Source: Saprospiraceae bacterium
GTDB lineage: Bacteria > Bacteroidota > Bacteroidia > Chitinophagales > Saprospiraceae
Direction of reading: 5' to 3'
Length of the DNA stretch: 64,000 nt
Assembly (NCBI GenBank): GCA_016715965.1
Contig: JADJXG010000001.1
Location: forward strand, 2,361,501 to 2,425,500
How positions within the stretch are numbered: the stretch's first letter is position 1; every line of letters begins with the position of its first letter. Of this stretch, positions 53,338 to 61,933 are shown piece after piece. A program made the translations under genes and the position numbers. The notes under the pieces are model-generated. The model had not been told where the DNA came from. It did not search any database and saw nothing but the letters and a program-made list of their open reading frames with translations.

Positions 53338-54743
53338 AATTCGGTCGCTGGGAAAATATATTCTATTTGCTGACAGAAATTTTTCTAGTGGCATTGGTTT
53401 GGAATTTTTTCCTTCAGCATTTGTACGAAGCTTCTTACCTGAGCGATAAGGACCAAAAAAATCTAATTCTGTATAGAGGAATGGTCATTATCCCTACTTT
53501 ATGGTTTGTGACCAATTTGCTGACCGATCAATACAAGGATGTGTACAGACTTTCGCGTTGGACTGTTTTTTCACATACGATCCTGCTCACCCTAGTTTTG
53601 GCCTTGATGGTATTTTTCTGGTTGTTGATCAGTGTGCAACCTGATTTTGAAGAACGCTATCTTTCTCCGGTTATCAGATTTTGGTTTTATTTGATGGGTG
53701 TGATGGTAGTTTTTAGAATTGGATTTTTGTCTTTTACCAGTCGACGTCTCAAGCTGGGAATTGTTGGATTTAAAACCCTGATCATCGGAGGCGATCAAAG
53801 AGCAGTGGAACTTTTCAAAGACATAAGTTCCCTGAAATTTAGTTTGGGGCATCGTTTTGCCGGATACATACACTCGAATGGAGGACAAGGCAATGAACTT
53901 GCTCAGTATCTTCCGCAGCTGGGAACTCTGAAAAATATTTCTGAGGTGATCAGAAATGAAAACATCGAAGAGGTGATTATCGCGATCGAATCTACTGAAC
54001 ATCAGAAACTCAAAAATATACTCGATGAACTTTTTGAGTTTGGGAAAAAATTAATGATACGGACAGTTCCTGATACCTATGACATCTTGTTGGGCACCGT
54101 CAAAATGGGACATTTATACGGCGCTGTTCTGATGGAGATCAAACAGGAAATCATGCCGCGCTGGCAAATCATCGTCAAAAGAATATTGGATATTTTGATC
54201 AGTCTTTTGCTTTTGTTGGTATTGTCGCCGGTGATCATTTATGTAGCGATCCGGACAAGGCTTTCGAGCAAGGGACCCGTGTTTTATCTACAGCAAAGAA
54301 TTGGACAAAACCACATGCCCTTTCAAATCATCAAGTTCAGGTCCATGTACATCAATGCTGAGGAAGATGGCCCACGATTGTCCAGCGAATCCGATGAAAG
54401 GATTACCCCTTGGGGACAGACCATGCGCAAATGGAGATTGGATGAGATACCTCAGTTTGTCAACGTGCTCAAAGGGGACATGTCTTTGGTAGGTCCCAGA
54501 CCAGAACGCGAATATTTTATCAAACAAATAATGGAGCGCGCGCCACATTACAAGCATCTGCTCAAAGTGCGACCCGGCATTACCTCCTGGGGACAGGTCA
54601 AGTTTGGTTATGCATCCAACATCGAAGAGATGATCCAACGCCTCAAATACGACATACTATACATCGAAAACCGATCGCTCGGACTGGATTTTAAAATTCT
54701 GTTTTATACTGTTCTGGTTTTGATCCAAGGGAAAGGGAAGTAG
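53334..54743 (+). CDS. Polyprenyl-phosphate sugar-1-phosphate transferase (WbaP/WcaJ type)
   Basis: The protein has 469 residues: four N-terminal membrane segments, a central Rossmann-like domain (KTLIIGGDQRAVELFKDIS, about 145-165) and a C-terminal catalytic domain. The latter has KRILDILISLLLLLVLSP, then FQIIKFRSM and VGPRPEREYF, followed by LKVRPGITSWGQV. This layout matches glycosyltransferases that start exopolysaccharide or capsule synthesis on undecaprenyl phosphate. The rest of a polysaccharide cluster is not in the window. It is the last gene of the alaS operon. Confidence 0.93.
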   Translation: MKFGRWENIFYLLTEIFLVALVWNFFLQHLYEASYLSDKDQKNLILYRGMVIIPTLWFVTNLLTDQYKDVYRLSRWTVFSHTILLTLVLALMVFFWLLISVQPDFEERYLSPVIRFWFYLMGVMVVFRIGFLSFTSRRLKLGIVGFKTLIIGGDQRAVELFKDISSLKFSLGHRFAGYIHSNGGQGNELAQYLPQLGTLKNISEVIRNENIEEVIIAIESTEHQKLKNILDELFEFGKKLMIRTVPDTYDILLGTVKMGHLYGAVLMEIKQEIMPRWQIIVKRILDILISLLLLLVLSPVIIYVAIRTRLSSKGPVFYLQQRIGQNHMPFQIIKFRSMYINAEEDGPRLSSESDERITPWGQTMRKWRLDEIPQFVNVLKGDMSLVGPRPEREYFIKQIMERAPHYKHLLKVRPGITSWGQVKFGYASNIEEMIQRLKYDILYIENRSLGLDFKILFYTVLVLIQGKGK

Positions 54744-54763
54744 AAAAACAATTGAAGTAAATT

Positions 54764-54820
54764 ATCTGTGTAATAATCGAGCGTTTTTTTTCATACAAAT
54801 TACACAGATGGGCACAGATG
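54764..54820. repeat. Inverted repeat with CACAGATG direct repeats between convergent genes
   Basis: ATCTGTGTAAT (54764-54774) and ATTACACAGAT (54799-54809) form a perfect 11-bp inverted repeat. CACAGATG occurs twice in direct orientation (54803-54810 and 54813-54820). A T8 run lies in the loop. Such ATCTGTG/CACAGATG-type sequences recur between genes in Bacteroidota genomes. Placed between convergent genes, it may act as a bidirectional terminator. Confidence 0.6.
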
Positions 54821-54865
54821 AATGCAAATAGTATCTGCGAAATCCTTGAGCAATCTTCTTCTATC

Positions 54866-55846
54866 TTACCGATACATCACCGCTTTCACGGCTTTGATTA
54901 CTTTCTCTGGATTGGGCATGTATTCCTGCACCATCGTAGGTGCATACCCTAAGGAAACATCTGCCGCATTGACTCTTGTAACCGGAGCATCCAAATAGTC
55001 AAAAGCATATTTCTGCACCTGGTATGCAATTTCTGAGGAGATGGATCCAAAGGGCCAGGATTCGTCCACGACCACCAGTCGGTTGGTTTTTTGAATGGAC
55101 TTCACGATGGTTTGGATATCCAATGGACGAATCGTTCTGAGATCGATTACCTCTGCGTCGATGCCCTCTTTTTCCAATTCAACAGCAGCTTGTTTGACCA
55201 CCTCCATCATTTTATTGTAGGATACAATGGTGACGTCTTTGCCCATGCGACGGATGGCGGCGACACCAATGGGTACGTAATATTCTTCTTCCGGTACTTC
55301 ACCCTGGAGACCATACATCAATTCTGATTCCATAAAGCAGACCGGATCATCGTCGACAATGGCTGATTTGATAAGACCTTTGGCATCGTAGGGATCTATG
55401 ATGGAAATGACCTTCAGCCCCGGCGTATTGGCCATCCAGGATTCGAAGGACTGGCTGTGTTGCTGTGCCAGTTGTCCAGCGGCTCCGGAAGGGCCTCTAA
55501 AAACGATGGGACAGCGGAATTCACCGGCAGACTGAGAAAGCGTTTTAGCGGCATTGTTGACGATTTGATCAAAGGCCAGGACCGCAAAATTCCAGGTCAT
55601 AAACTCAACAATGGGTCTCAAACCGTTCATGGCAGCACCTACCCCGATACCGGCAAATCCAAGCTCTGCGATAGGAGTGTCAATCACCCTCTTCGGGCCA
55701 AACTCTTCGAGCATGCCCTTGCTCACTTTGTAAGCACCATTGTATTCTGCCACCTCTTCTCCCATCAGGAAGACATTCGGATCTTTTCTCATTTCTTCCG
55801 ACATACCTTCCCTCAGTGCATCCCTCAATGTAATTAATCTTGCCAT
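54866..55846 (-). CDS. pdhB: Pyruvate dehydrogenase E1 component, beta subunit
   Basis: The protein has 326 residues and the transketolase pyrimidine-binding and C-terminal domains of the E1 beta subunit. Segments MGEEVAEYNGAYKVSKGM (27-44), RVIDTPIAELGFAGIGVGAA (53-72) and VVDESWPFGSIS (about 256) are typical. With the alpha subunit and the E2/E3 proteins it converts pyruvate to acetyl-CoA. pdhA is not adjacent. A -7 box (TATTTTTG, 55866-55873, minus strand) ends 19 nt upstream of the ATG. Confidence 0.93.
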   Translation of the reverse strand: MARLITLRDALREGMSEEMRKDPNVFLMGEEVAEYNGAYKVSKGMLEEFGPKRVIDTPIAELGFAGIGVGAAMNGLRPIVEFMTWNFAVLAFDQIVNNAAKTLSQSAGEFRCPIVFRGPSGAAGQLAQQHSQSFESWMANTPGLKVISIIDPYDAKGLIKSAIVDDDPVCFMESELMYGLQGEVPEEEYYVPIGVAAIRRMGKDVTIVSYNKMMEVVKQAAVELEKEGIDAEVIDLRTIRPLDIQTIVKSIQKTNRLVVVDESWPFGSISSEIAYQVQKYAFDYLDAPVTRVNAADVSLGYAPTMVQEYMPNPEKVIKAVKAVMYR

Positions 55847-55865
55847 GGCTCTTGTTTTGGAGGAT

Positions 55866-55873
55866 CAAAAATA
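55866..55873 (-). promoter_or_regulatory. Candidate -7 box (TATTTTTG) of pdhB
   Basis: The minus strand reads TATTTTTG, an exact TAnnTTTG match, ending 19 nt before the pdhB start. No -33 box is obvious. Confidence 0.45.
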
Positions 55874-55959
55874 AAGCGAATACTGCTTAAGGATTGAATT
55901 AATTTCTCATTCAGATCCGTTGATTTCAATAGAGATAATAAAGTGGGTAAATAGAGATT

Positions 55960-56003
55960 ACAATAAAAATAAAAAACCTCCTCGCCAAAACTGGCGAAGA
56001 GGT
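55960..56003 (-). terminator. Rho-independent terminator of the SPOR-domain gene
   Basis: On the minus strand a 12-bp stem with one internal mismatch (55976-55987 with 55992-56003, 4-nt loop) is followed by a T-rich tract (TTTTTTATTTTTATTG, 55961-55976). It begins 28 nt after the stop codon at 56032. Confidence 0.85.
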
Positions 56004-56031
56004 CCGGATATGAACAGGGAAAATTTCTTAA

Positions 56032-57246
56032 TTAGTACTTGTAAAGCTTGCCATCTTCTTCTACCACCAGATAGGCCTCCTTGTATCCGCGGCTCTTGAC
56101 CTTATCCAGGGCCAGATTGGCATCATATACTGTCTTGAATGAACCAAGAATGAGGATGGTCCATCCTGAGCGGGTCCAATGCTCGATTGTGCCTATGTCT
56201 TTTAATGGGCTTGGATCGACCCATTCCGGTGCCTTGAATTCTCCTACCCTGATCTTGTATTTTCCTTCTTCCTGCACATTGGCGTCCATCTGTCCTTGCA
56301 TTTCCCCGGTATTCTTGACGATGAGATGGGTTCTTTTTTCGTCGGGAATATCCGTAACCACAAAGGCTTCTTTAATGCCTGCCTTCTTCATTTTATTAAG
56401 TACTTCCAGGGCATCATTCAATTTCTTAAAGCTCCCTATCCGGATTTTGTGGGTGCCTTCTGAAGTTTCAAACCGATAGACATCTCCATATCTGGAATAC
56501 TTTTTCATTCGCTCTGCCACCTGTGGATTGTATTGAGACAAAGCAGCGATTTGGATATAGTAGGTTTTGGTAGCCTGCTGGTCACTTTGATGGGTGGCGA
56601 CCGGGGGTTCCTTGGTGGCATCCATTAAGGTTGAATTCTCCTCGATAGCCAGGGATTGCGCACTTACTGGAGCCAGTTCTGCTGACTTCTGGGTCAATTG
56701 TCCGGCCTTTTCCTGCTGAAGGATGACGGGCTGATAAGTTACGACACCCGTTTTTTCCATTTCAGCGCTTATTTCAGATTCTGCGCTTAATTGAGCCTGA
56801 TCTTCTCCTGCTTTTCCCCTGCTTTTGGCGAGCTCCACAGCAGCATCATCACAGGTCTTGGCAAAATACTTCCCTACCGTAGGGTTGAATTCTGCATATT
56901 TTAAAAACCAAATTTTGGCTTCTTCCAGCTGTAAGTTTCTGCGCAGAAAATCTGCAAATTCAAAATAGTGATCTGGTTCAGCAGCAGACTGCTGGACCAA
57001 TCTTTCGTAGGCAGATCTGGCCTCCGGGACATCACCTTCCAATTCCCAAGTTCTGGCAAGTAATTGTAAGTTGTTGATATTGTTTGGATTATTTTCTAGT
57101 TCGGCATTGATTAGGGAAATGGCAAGGAGGTACTGCCTGGCTTCAATGTGTTTTTTGGCCTCATCCAGCACCGTGCCCTGGGCCTCCGCAAAAGCCGAAA
57201 CCATTACGCTGATCGCGCAGATCAGCGGGTAAATGATTGATTTCAT
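56032..57246 (-). CDS. TPR and SPOR-domain envelope protein
   Basis: The protein has 404 residues with a signal peptide ending AFAEA and TPR-like helices (about 25-135). A disordered Gln/Glu/Ser-rich linker (about 140-225) follows, then two or three SPOR-like repeats at the C-terminus: TYYIQIAALSQYNPQVAERM, THKIRIGSFKKLNDALEVL, and WTILILGSFKTVYDANLAL. SPOR domains bind peptidoglycan stripped of stem peptides and bring proteins to the division site. A role in septal or cell-wall maintenance is likely. It is followed by a strong terminator and is divergent from the subtilase gene. Confidence 0.85.
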   Translation of the reverse strand: MKSIIYPLICAISVMVSAFAEAQGTVLDEAKKHIEARQYLLAISLINAELENNPNNINNLQLLARTWELEGDVPEARSAYERLVQQSAAEPDHYFEFADFLRRNLQLEEAKIWFLKYAEFNPTVGKYFAKTCDDAAVELAKSRGKAGEDQAQLSAESEISAEMEKTGVVTYQPVILQQEKAGQLTQKSAELAPVSAQSLAIEENSTLMDATKEPPVATHQSDQQATKTYYIQIAALSQYNPQVAERMKKYSRYGDVYRFETSEGTHKIRIGSFKKLNDALEVLNKMKKAGIKEAFVVTDIPDEKRTHLIVKNTGEMQGQMDANVQEEGKYKIRVGEFKAPEWVDPSPLKDIGTIEHWTRSGWTILILGSFKTVYDANLALDKVKSRGYKEAYLVVEEDGKLYKY

Positions 57247-57412
57247 AATTTGAGTTTTGGTCGTAGTTTTAATATTTAGTATTGAAAATTAGACGCTAAT
57301 GTATGACGAATTTTTCAAATTTGTAATAAAATTTCATTTTTTTTTCATATTGACCGGGAAATTTATTTTCTGGTACGTTAGTTGATGGTATGTTTTGTCC
57401 GATTTTCAAGCC

Positions 57413-60343
57413 ATGATGTTCAAAAATCCTTTGACCTTCCTCTTCCTGTTTTCTATCCCACTGTTTTATCCAGGATCATGGGCTTCAGGGCAGAAGTTGG
57501 ACTACAGGCTGGGGGAATTTCTGCTTAAATTGGATCCTGCCATCAGTGTTCAGGACTTTGAAAAACATACTTTAAATGGGCGTTCCAGATCTTCTGCCAT
57601 CCATATTGATGATGTGATCCACAAAGATTGGAACATTGTCAGACTGAAGTTTGACCACACCACCATCAACGAATATCGACTCTTTTCAGAAATAAGAAAT
57701 TGGCCGGGAGTTTTGATGGTTCAGCGCAACCATCTGATCGAATACCGCCGTAAGCCCAACGATAGCTATTACGACCGTCAATGGTGGCATTTCAACGACG
57801 GGACCTATGGAGTTCCGGGTGCTGATTTCAAGACAGAATTGGCCTGGGATCTTTCCACGGGGGGGCTCACCGAAAATGGCGATACCATCGTCTTGTGCAT
57901 CATCGACGATGGTCTGGATATCCAGCATTACGACATCAGACCCAATCATTGGAAAAACCATGCCGAGATTCCCAACAACGGAGTGGACGACGATTCCAAC
58001 GGATACATCGATGATTACAACGGTTGGAATACCTTTCAGAAGAACGATCAATTTGCCCTCGGAAGGCACGGTACACCTGTTTGTGGCCTGGCAGCTGCCA
58101 GGGGCAATAACAATCTTGGAGTTTGTGGCATGAGCTGGAATGTAAAACTGATGTTTGTCAGTGGGGGCGGAGATGAGGCCATGGCCTTGCAAGCCTATGC
58201 CTACCCCTGGCAAGCGCGCAAGATGTACAATTTGAGCGGAGGCAAACAGGGTGCTTTTGTAGTGGCTACCAACAGTTCCTGGGGTGCGGATTACCGCAAA
58301 CCTGAAGAAGCTCCACTTTGGTGCGCCGTCTATGATTCCTTGGGCGCAGTTGGTATTTTAAATGCAGCGTCAACGACCAATCTGGATCTCAATGTGGATA
58401 TGGCAGGAGATTTACCCACAACTTGTGAAAGTGACTGGCTGATCACCGTGACCAATATGGAATCCAATGACCAAAAAGACATTACCAGTGGATATGGACC
58501 AAAATCAATTGACATTGGTGCATTTGGTGAAAATGTTTTTACGATCGCCCCGTCCAACGGACTTGATTTTTTTAAAGGAACCAGCGCGGCAGCTCCCCAA
58601 ATTTCAGGAGCCATTGCGCTCCTGTACAGCATGCCATGTAACGCAGTGGCAGAATTGGCAAAAACTGACCCTGCCGGAGCTGCCTTAATGATGAAGCAAC
58701 TCATATTAAACAATGTTCGGCCAATTCCTAGTTTGCAGGGGATTACTGTGAGCGGCGGAGTACTCGACTTTGAACGAATCACCGGTGCATTGATTCCGGT
58801 GTCTTCCATTTATGAAAACGGGGAGATCCATTTTAAAGGAGCCTTGAGTCCAATGCAGTATCCGGTTTTTATTGAATTTAGAAAATCCGGTGAAAATCAA
58901 TGGTTGGATGGGGTTCTGAATTCTGATTTAGAAGAGTTGACTTTCGAGGCCAAGGAGGACTGTACCGATTATGAATTCCGTGTCAAGGGTGGATGCAGTT
59001 TGTTGGGGAATGAATTTTCAAAAATCCAAATCTTAAAGACCGGTGGATGTTGTTTGGCGCCTGACCGAATCTCTCTGGCTTCCATGGCAACGGATCACCT
59101 GATTTTGAATATCAGCAAACCGGATCGTCCCACAAAACTTGCCTACCTCATAAAAAGTTCGAATGCGCAATCCTGGGACACTAGTTTCTTACCTGCATTC
59201 CAGGAGTCACAAATTCGCATATCGGGGCTGCTTCCTTGCCGCAGCTATCAGGTTCTTTTGTATTATTTTTGCGATGACGAATTATCAGATTTTTCTGATA
59301 CCCTTGAATTTACCACCCAGGGTTGTGAATGGTGCACCGACGCTTCTTATTGTCAAAGGGGAAGACCGCAATCATCTTTTGAATGGATTGAAGCGGTTGC
59401 AATCAATCAACAATGGTTTGCATCTGGCAACGATTTGGGCTACGGTATTCATTTTGGAAAAACTGCGGACTGGAAAATCCAAAAGAACATTTCTCAGGAA
59501 ATCAGCATTCAACCAGGTTTTGCACTAGATACCAATCCAACGCATTTTGCGTGCTGGCTGGATTGGAATGCAAATGGCATTTTTGAAACACAGGAGACCC
59601 TCATACCTGATGGGACCATTGGGACAGGTTTACAATCTTTTACTTTTACCATGCCGCAGACAGCGATTGTTGGGATGAGCAGAATGAGGGTGATGGTGAA
59701 ATACGCAGTCAACAACAATGAACCGCCGCAGGTGTGCGGGCAAGGATTGGAGTTTGGGGAATACGAAGATTATTGTGTGTATCTCGATGATGGTCTTTGT
59801 GCAGACATTGAAGATGTTTACCTCGCTGGTAAAACAAATACAACGGCTTGGTTTGGAATGATAAAATCTTCGGTGGATGATTTGGTTTATTATCAATACA
59901 GAAAACAGAATGCAGCGGAGTGGATCAGTGGCACAACCCGTGCTTCGGATTTGGTTCTAATGGATCTTGATTCCTGCACCAGATATCAGATTCGCATTGG
60001 ACGCATTTGTGGAAGTCGTTACAATGACCCTATTGATTTAAATTTTACCACGGAAGGATTTCCTTGTCAGCCAACTTCAGTCAAACCGGGGAAATCGGAA
60101 AACATCAACTTGTTTCCCAATCCGTTTGATGAATATTTCACCATTTCTTTCGAAGGTAAAACGCAGATGCCGGATTTGCAAATATTTGATTTATCCGGAC
60201 AATCTCTCAATTTCCGTACGGTTCGAATTGGACCTTACCATTGTCGCATTTTTCCTGAACCGGGATTGTCAGGTATGTTGTGGATTAGGCTGTTGCCCAA
60301 AGATGGAAATCCACAGTCTTACCGAATGATCAGAATGAAATAG
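57413..60343 (+). CDS. Subtilisin-like (S8) serine protease with GEVED and T9SS sorting domains
   Basis: The protein has 976 residues from the ATG at 57413 (a TTG 18 nt upstream is possible). A signal peptide ends WASG. The S8 domain (about 120-430) has a complete triad: D165 in CIIDDGLDIQH, H219 in GRHGTPVCG and S391 in KGTSAAAPQ. Two fibronectin-III-like regions follow, then a GEVED-type domain (WLDWNANGIFE, then LEFGEYEDYCV, about 690-800). The C-terminus is a T9SS type A domain starting LFPNPFDEYFTISF. It is predicted to be a surface-exposed or secreted protease. Divergent from the SPOR-domain gene with no operon partner. Confidence 0.94.
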   Translation: MMFKNPLTFLFLFSIPLFYPGSWASGQKLDYRLGEFLLKLDPAISVQDFEKHTLNGRSRSSAIHIDDVIHKDWNIVRLKFDHTTINEYRLFSEIRNWPGVLMVQRNHLIEYRRKPNDSYYDRQWWHFNDGTYGVPGADFKTELAWDLSTGGLTENGDTIVLCIIDDGLDIQHYDIRPNHWKNHAEIPNNGVDDDSNGYIDDYNGWNTFQKNDQFALGRHGTPVCGLAAARGNNNLGVCGMSWNVKLMFVSGGGDEAMALQAYAYPWQARKMYNLSGGKQGAFVVATNSSWGADYRKPEEAPLWCAVYDSLGAVGILNAASTTNLDLNVDMAGDLPTTCESDWLITVTNMESNDQKDITSGYGPKSIDIGAFGENVFTIAPSNGLDFFKGTSAAAPQISGAIALLYSMPCNAVAELAKTDPAGAALMMKQLILNNVRPIPSLQGITVSGGVLDFERITGALIPVSSIYENGEIHFKGALSPMQYPVFIEFRKSGENQWLDGVLNSDLEELTFEAKEDCTDYEFRVKGGCSLLGNEFSKIQILKTGGCCLAPDRISLASMATDHLILNISKPDRPTKLAYLIKSSNAQSWDTSFLPAFQESQIRISGLLPCRSYQVLLYYFCDDELSDFSDTLEFTTQGCEWCTDASYCQRGRPQSSFEWIEAVAINQQWFASGNDLGYGIHFGKTADWKIQKNISQEISIQPGFALDTNPTHFACWLDWNANGIFETQETLIPDGTIGTGLQSFTFTMPQTAIVGMSRMRVMVKYAVNNNEPPQVCGQGLEFGEYEDYCVYLDDGLCADIEDVYLAGKTNTTAWFGMIKSSVDDLVYYQYRKQNAAEWISGTTRASDLVLMDLDSCTRYQIRIGRICGSRYNDPIDLNFTTEGFPCQPTSVKPGKSENINLFPNPFDEYFTISFEGKTQMPDLQIFDLSGQSLNFRTVRIGPYHCRIFPEPGLSGMLWIRLLPKDGNPQSYRMIRMK

Positions 60344-60620
60344 ACCCTTGGTTTCGTTGATGGGCTTTTTTGTGTTGAAGAATCCTGCAGTGTTGAGCTA
60401 TTTTCAGAGGTCTATTTTTTTTCACTTTGATAAAGTAAGATGGTCAATGTATTATTTTCCAGCTTAGAGCTGGGGATGGTTTTATTGTGCTGTTTGGATA
60501 TGTAAGAAAGAAATGTGCAAATGTTGATGTCGAATGACGGATGTCGTTTTATAAATTTATCCGATTTCACACTTGTCCAAAATATTTTTTACAAATCAAC
60601 ATTCCCACTTTTTGTCGCGC

Positions 60621-60692
60621 ACGACTGAACGATCCAAGCTATAAGCTTGGTAGAGTGCGACAGCGCTCTAAGTGAAGGAGCCGCGAAAGCGG
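60621..60692 (+). repeat. Triple-hairpin element, copy 1
   Basis: It starts with ACGACTGAACGATC (60621-60634), then hairpin A CCAAGCT-ATA-AGCTTGG (60634-60650). Hairpin B is an 8-bp stem with GACA loop (60651-60670). A linker AGTGAAGGAG follows, then hairpin C CCGC-GAAA-GCGG (60681-60692), a GNRA-type loop. All stems pair fully apart from one wobble in B. Confidence 0.75.
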
Positions 60693-60707
60693 TGTACCAA
60701 AAAACGC

Positions 60708-60936
60708 AGCCTTTTCTAAGGCGGCATCTTACTTGGCTCTATTGATCTTTATTTGGTTCATATTGCAAGGTTCTCTGTTGGGACAGATTTTGGGCGCTGT
60801 ATATTGCCGCTCCATAATTTAATTTCACTATGCTAGTTTGTTTGATGGGTGCATCATATTAGTTTCTGTTAAAGGAGCGACAATATAAGGCGCTATTTCC
60901 AAAATCTGTCCTTCTTGGGCCGCTGACGAAAAGGCT
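60708..60936. repeat. Long imperfect fold-back (inverted repeat)
   Basis: Two nested arm pairs face each other. Inner: 60781-60813 with 60874-60911, starting GGACAGATTTTGG and ending CCGCTCC/TCGCTCC, with one 5-nt insertion. Outer: 60708-60725 with 60919-60936, AGCCTTTTC and GCGGC kept around a differing 4-nt centre. The loop is 60 nt. It has the shape of a miniature fold-back element or a large structured RNA. Confidence 0.6.
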
Positions 60937-61189
60937 CTTAATATTAATCAATATTTAGATTGAAATATCAGGAAGAATGATGGTTTTCAAGCATTTCAAT
61001 GCGGCCTAGGACTCCGCAGCTCGGGTACCCAACCAGTGAATTTCGCGGTCATGCTAAAAACTGTCTGAGCCCAACCGAGGAGCTATCCACTATGACGGAG
61101 TTGGCGAAGCGAGGATTGTGGAGCCAAGTAGGAGAAGGTAGAGGCGAGTTTTTTTAGCATAGCGAAAGAGCTGCAGTTGGGTGAGCGAG

Positions 61190-61266
61190 GTGATCATAGC
61201 GAAGTATCCTGCCACGCAGGATACCATCGTACGACAGTGCGATGGCGAAGTGAACCGCGAAAGCGG
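61190..61266 (+). repeat. Triple-hairpin element, copy 2
   Basis: Hairpin A is GTATCCTGC-CAC-GCAGGATAC (61204-61224). Hairpin B is a 9-bp stem with GACA loop (61224-61245). The linker contains GAAGTGAA (61247-61254), and hairpin C is CCGC-GAAA-GCGG (61255-61266). The order, loops and linker match copy 1, but stems A and B have different sequences. A weak match to the leading block (GTGATC) precedes it. Confidence 0.7.
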
Positions 61267-61298
61267 ATAATTGAAACAGAGAACTATCTTTGTTTTAT

Positions 61299-61362
61299 CC
61301 CTTGCGGGCTCCTTCACTTTTTGAGCTGTCGCTCAAAACTGCTTCGCAGATCGTTCAGTCGT
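61299..61362 (-). repeat. Triple-hairpin element, copy 3 (inverted)
   Basis: Read on the minus strand: ACGACTGAACGATC (61349-61362), hairpin A CTGC-GAA-GCAG (61339-61349) and hairpin B, an 8-bp TTTTGAGC stem with GACA loop (61319-61338). The linker AGTGAAGGAG follows, then hairpin C CCC-GCAA-GGG (61299-61308). The leading block and linker are identical to copy 1 over 14 and 13 nt. A further palindrome CTTTTGAC-G-GTCAAAAG lies just outside (61363-61379). Confidence 0.75.
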
Positions 61363-61910
61363 CTTTTGACGGTCAAAAGAAAGTAACATTCATGAAGTTT
61401 GAAAAACAAAATATATTTTTTAAATTACAATAGTTGTTATGGGGTTCAATTTTAAAATATCGTTACAAAATTTATAAACACATGTAAATAAATATCCATA
61501 TTTTCAATTTAAAATTATTTTGGACAGATGTGATCCGATTTTTATTCGGATCGGATTTGAAATCGATGTTTGAATTCCTATTCATCATTTTTTCCTAAAA
61601 AATTTTTATGAAAGAACAGCATCATCTTTGTGTTTTTAGAGCTTGGCTTGACCATAAATTACCCTGTTTGGCTCTATTGGCATGAGGGGATCGGACGACA
61701 CATGAATGACCAAAATGTAAATTTATTGCGCAAAATTTAATTGCTTCCACTTTTAGGCATTGGATTGAATTAGGTCAATGCGATTGTCCAGTTACCCTCT
61801 TCCAAGGTCCCATATTCTTCATTTAAATAAAATTTTGGTAATTTCATCCATTTAAACCACCAGTTGACTGACTATGCAGTGTTCTGAGGTCTATCCAGAT
61901 TAATTTTGTG

Positions 61911-61918
61911 TAAACCAG
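61911..61918 (+). promoter_or_regulatory. Candidate -7 box (TAATTTTG) of the DoxX-like gene
   Basis: TAATTTTG is an exact TAnnTTTG match that ends 15 nt before the ATG at 61934. No -33 box is clear. Confidence 0.45.
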
Positions 61919-61933
61919 TATCACTCAAATCTC

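Larger units (their letters stand above)
60344..61933. other. 1.6-kb non-coding region rich in hairpins and inverted repeats
   Basis: No protein-coding frame with homologues or normal codon use is seen between the subtilase and DoxX-like genes. Short frames that exist run through the repeat elements. The region holds three copies of a triple-hairpin element, one long fold-back and flanking AT-rich DNA (60344-60600 and 61400-61930) with nothing recognised. Confidence 0.8.

Noticed and set aside
58330..58809. 159-codon frame antisense to the subtilase
   Set aside because: It is a shadow of the intact S8 protease, whose triad and domain order are clear on the plus strand.
61090..61317. A 75-codon frame on the minus strand in the repeat region
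   Set aside because: It runs straight through hairpin copies 2 and 3, and its composition follows the repeat structure rather than codon use. It has no homologue I recognise.
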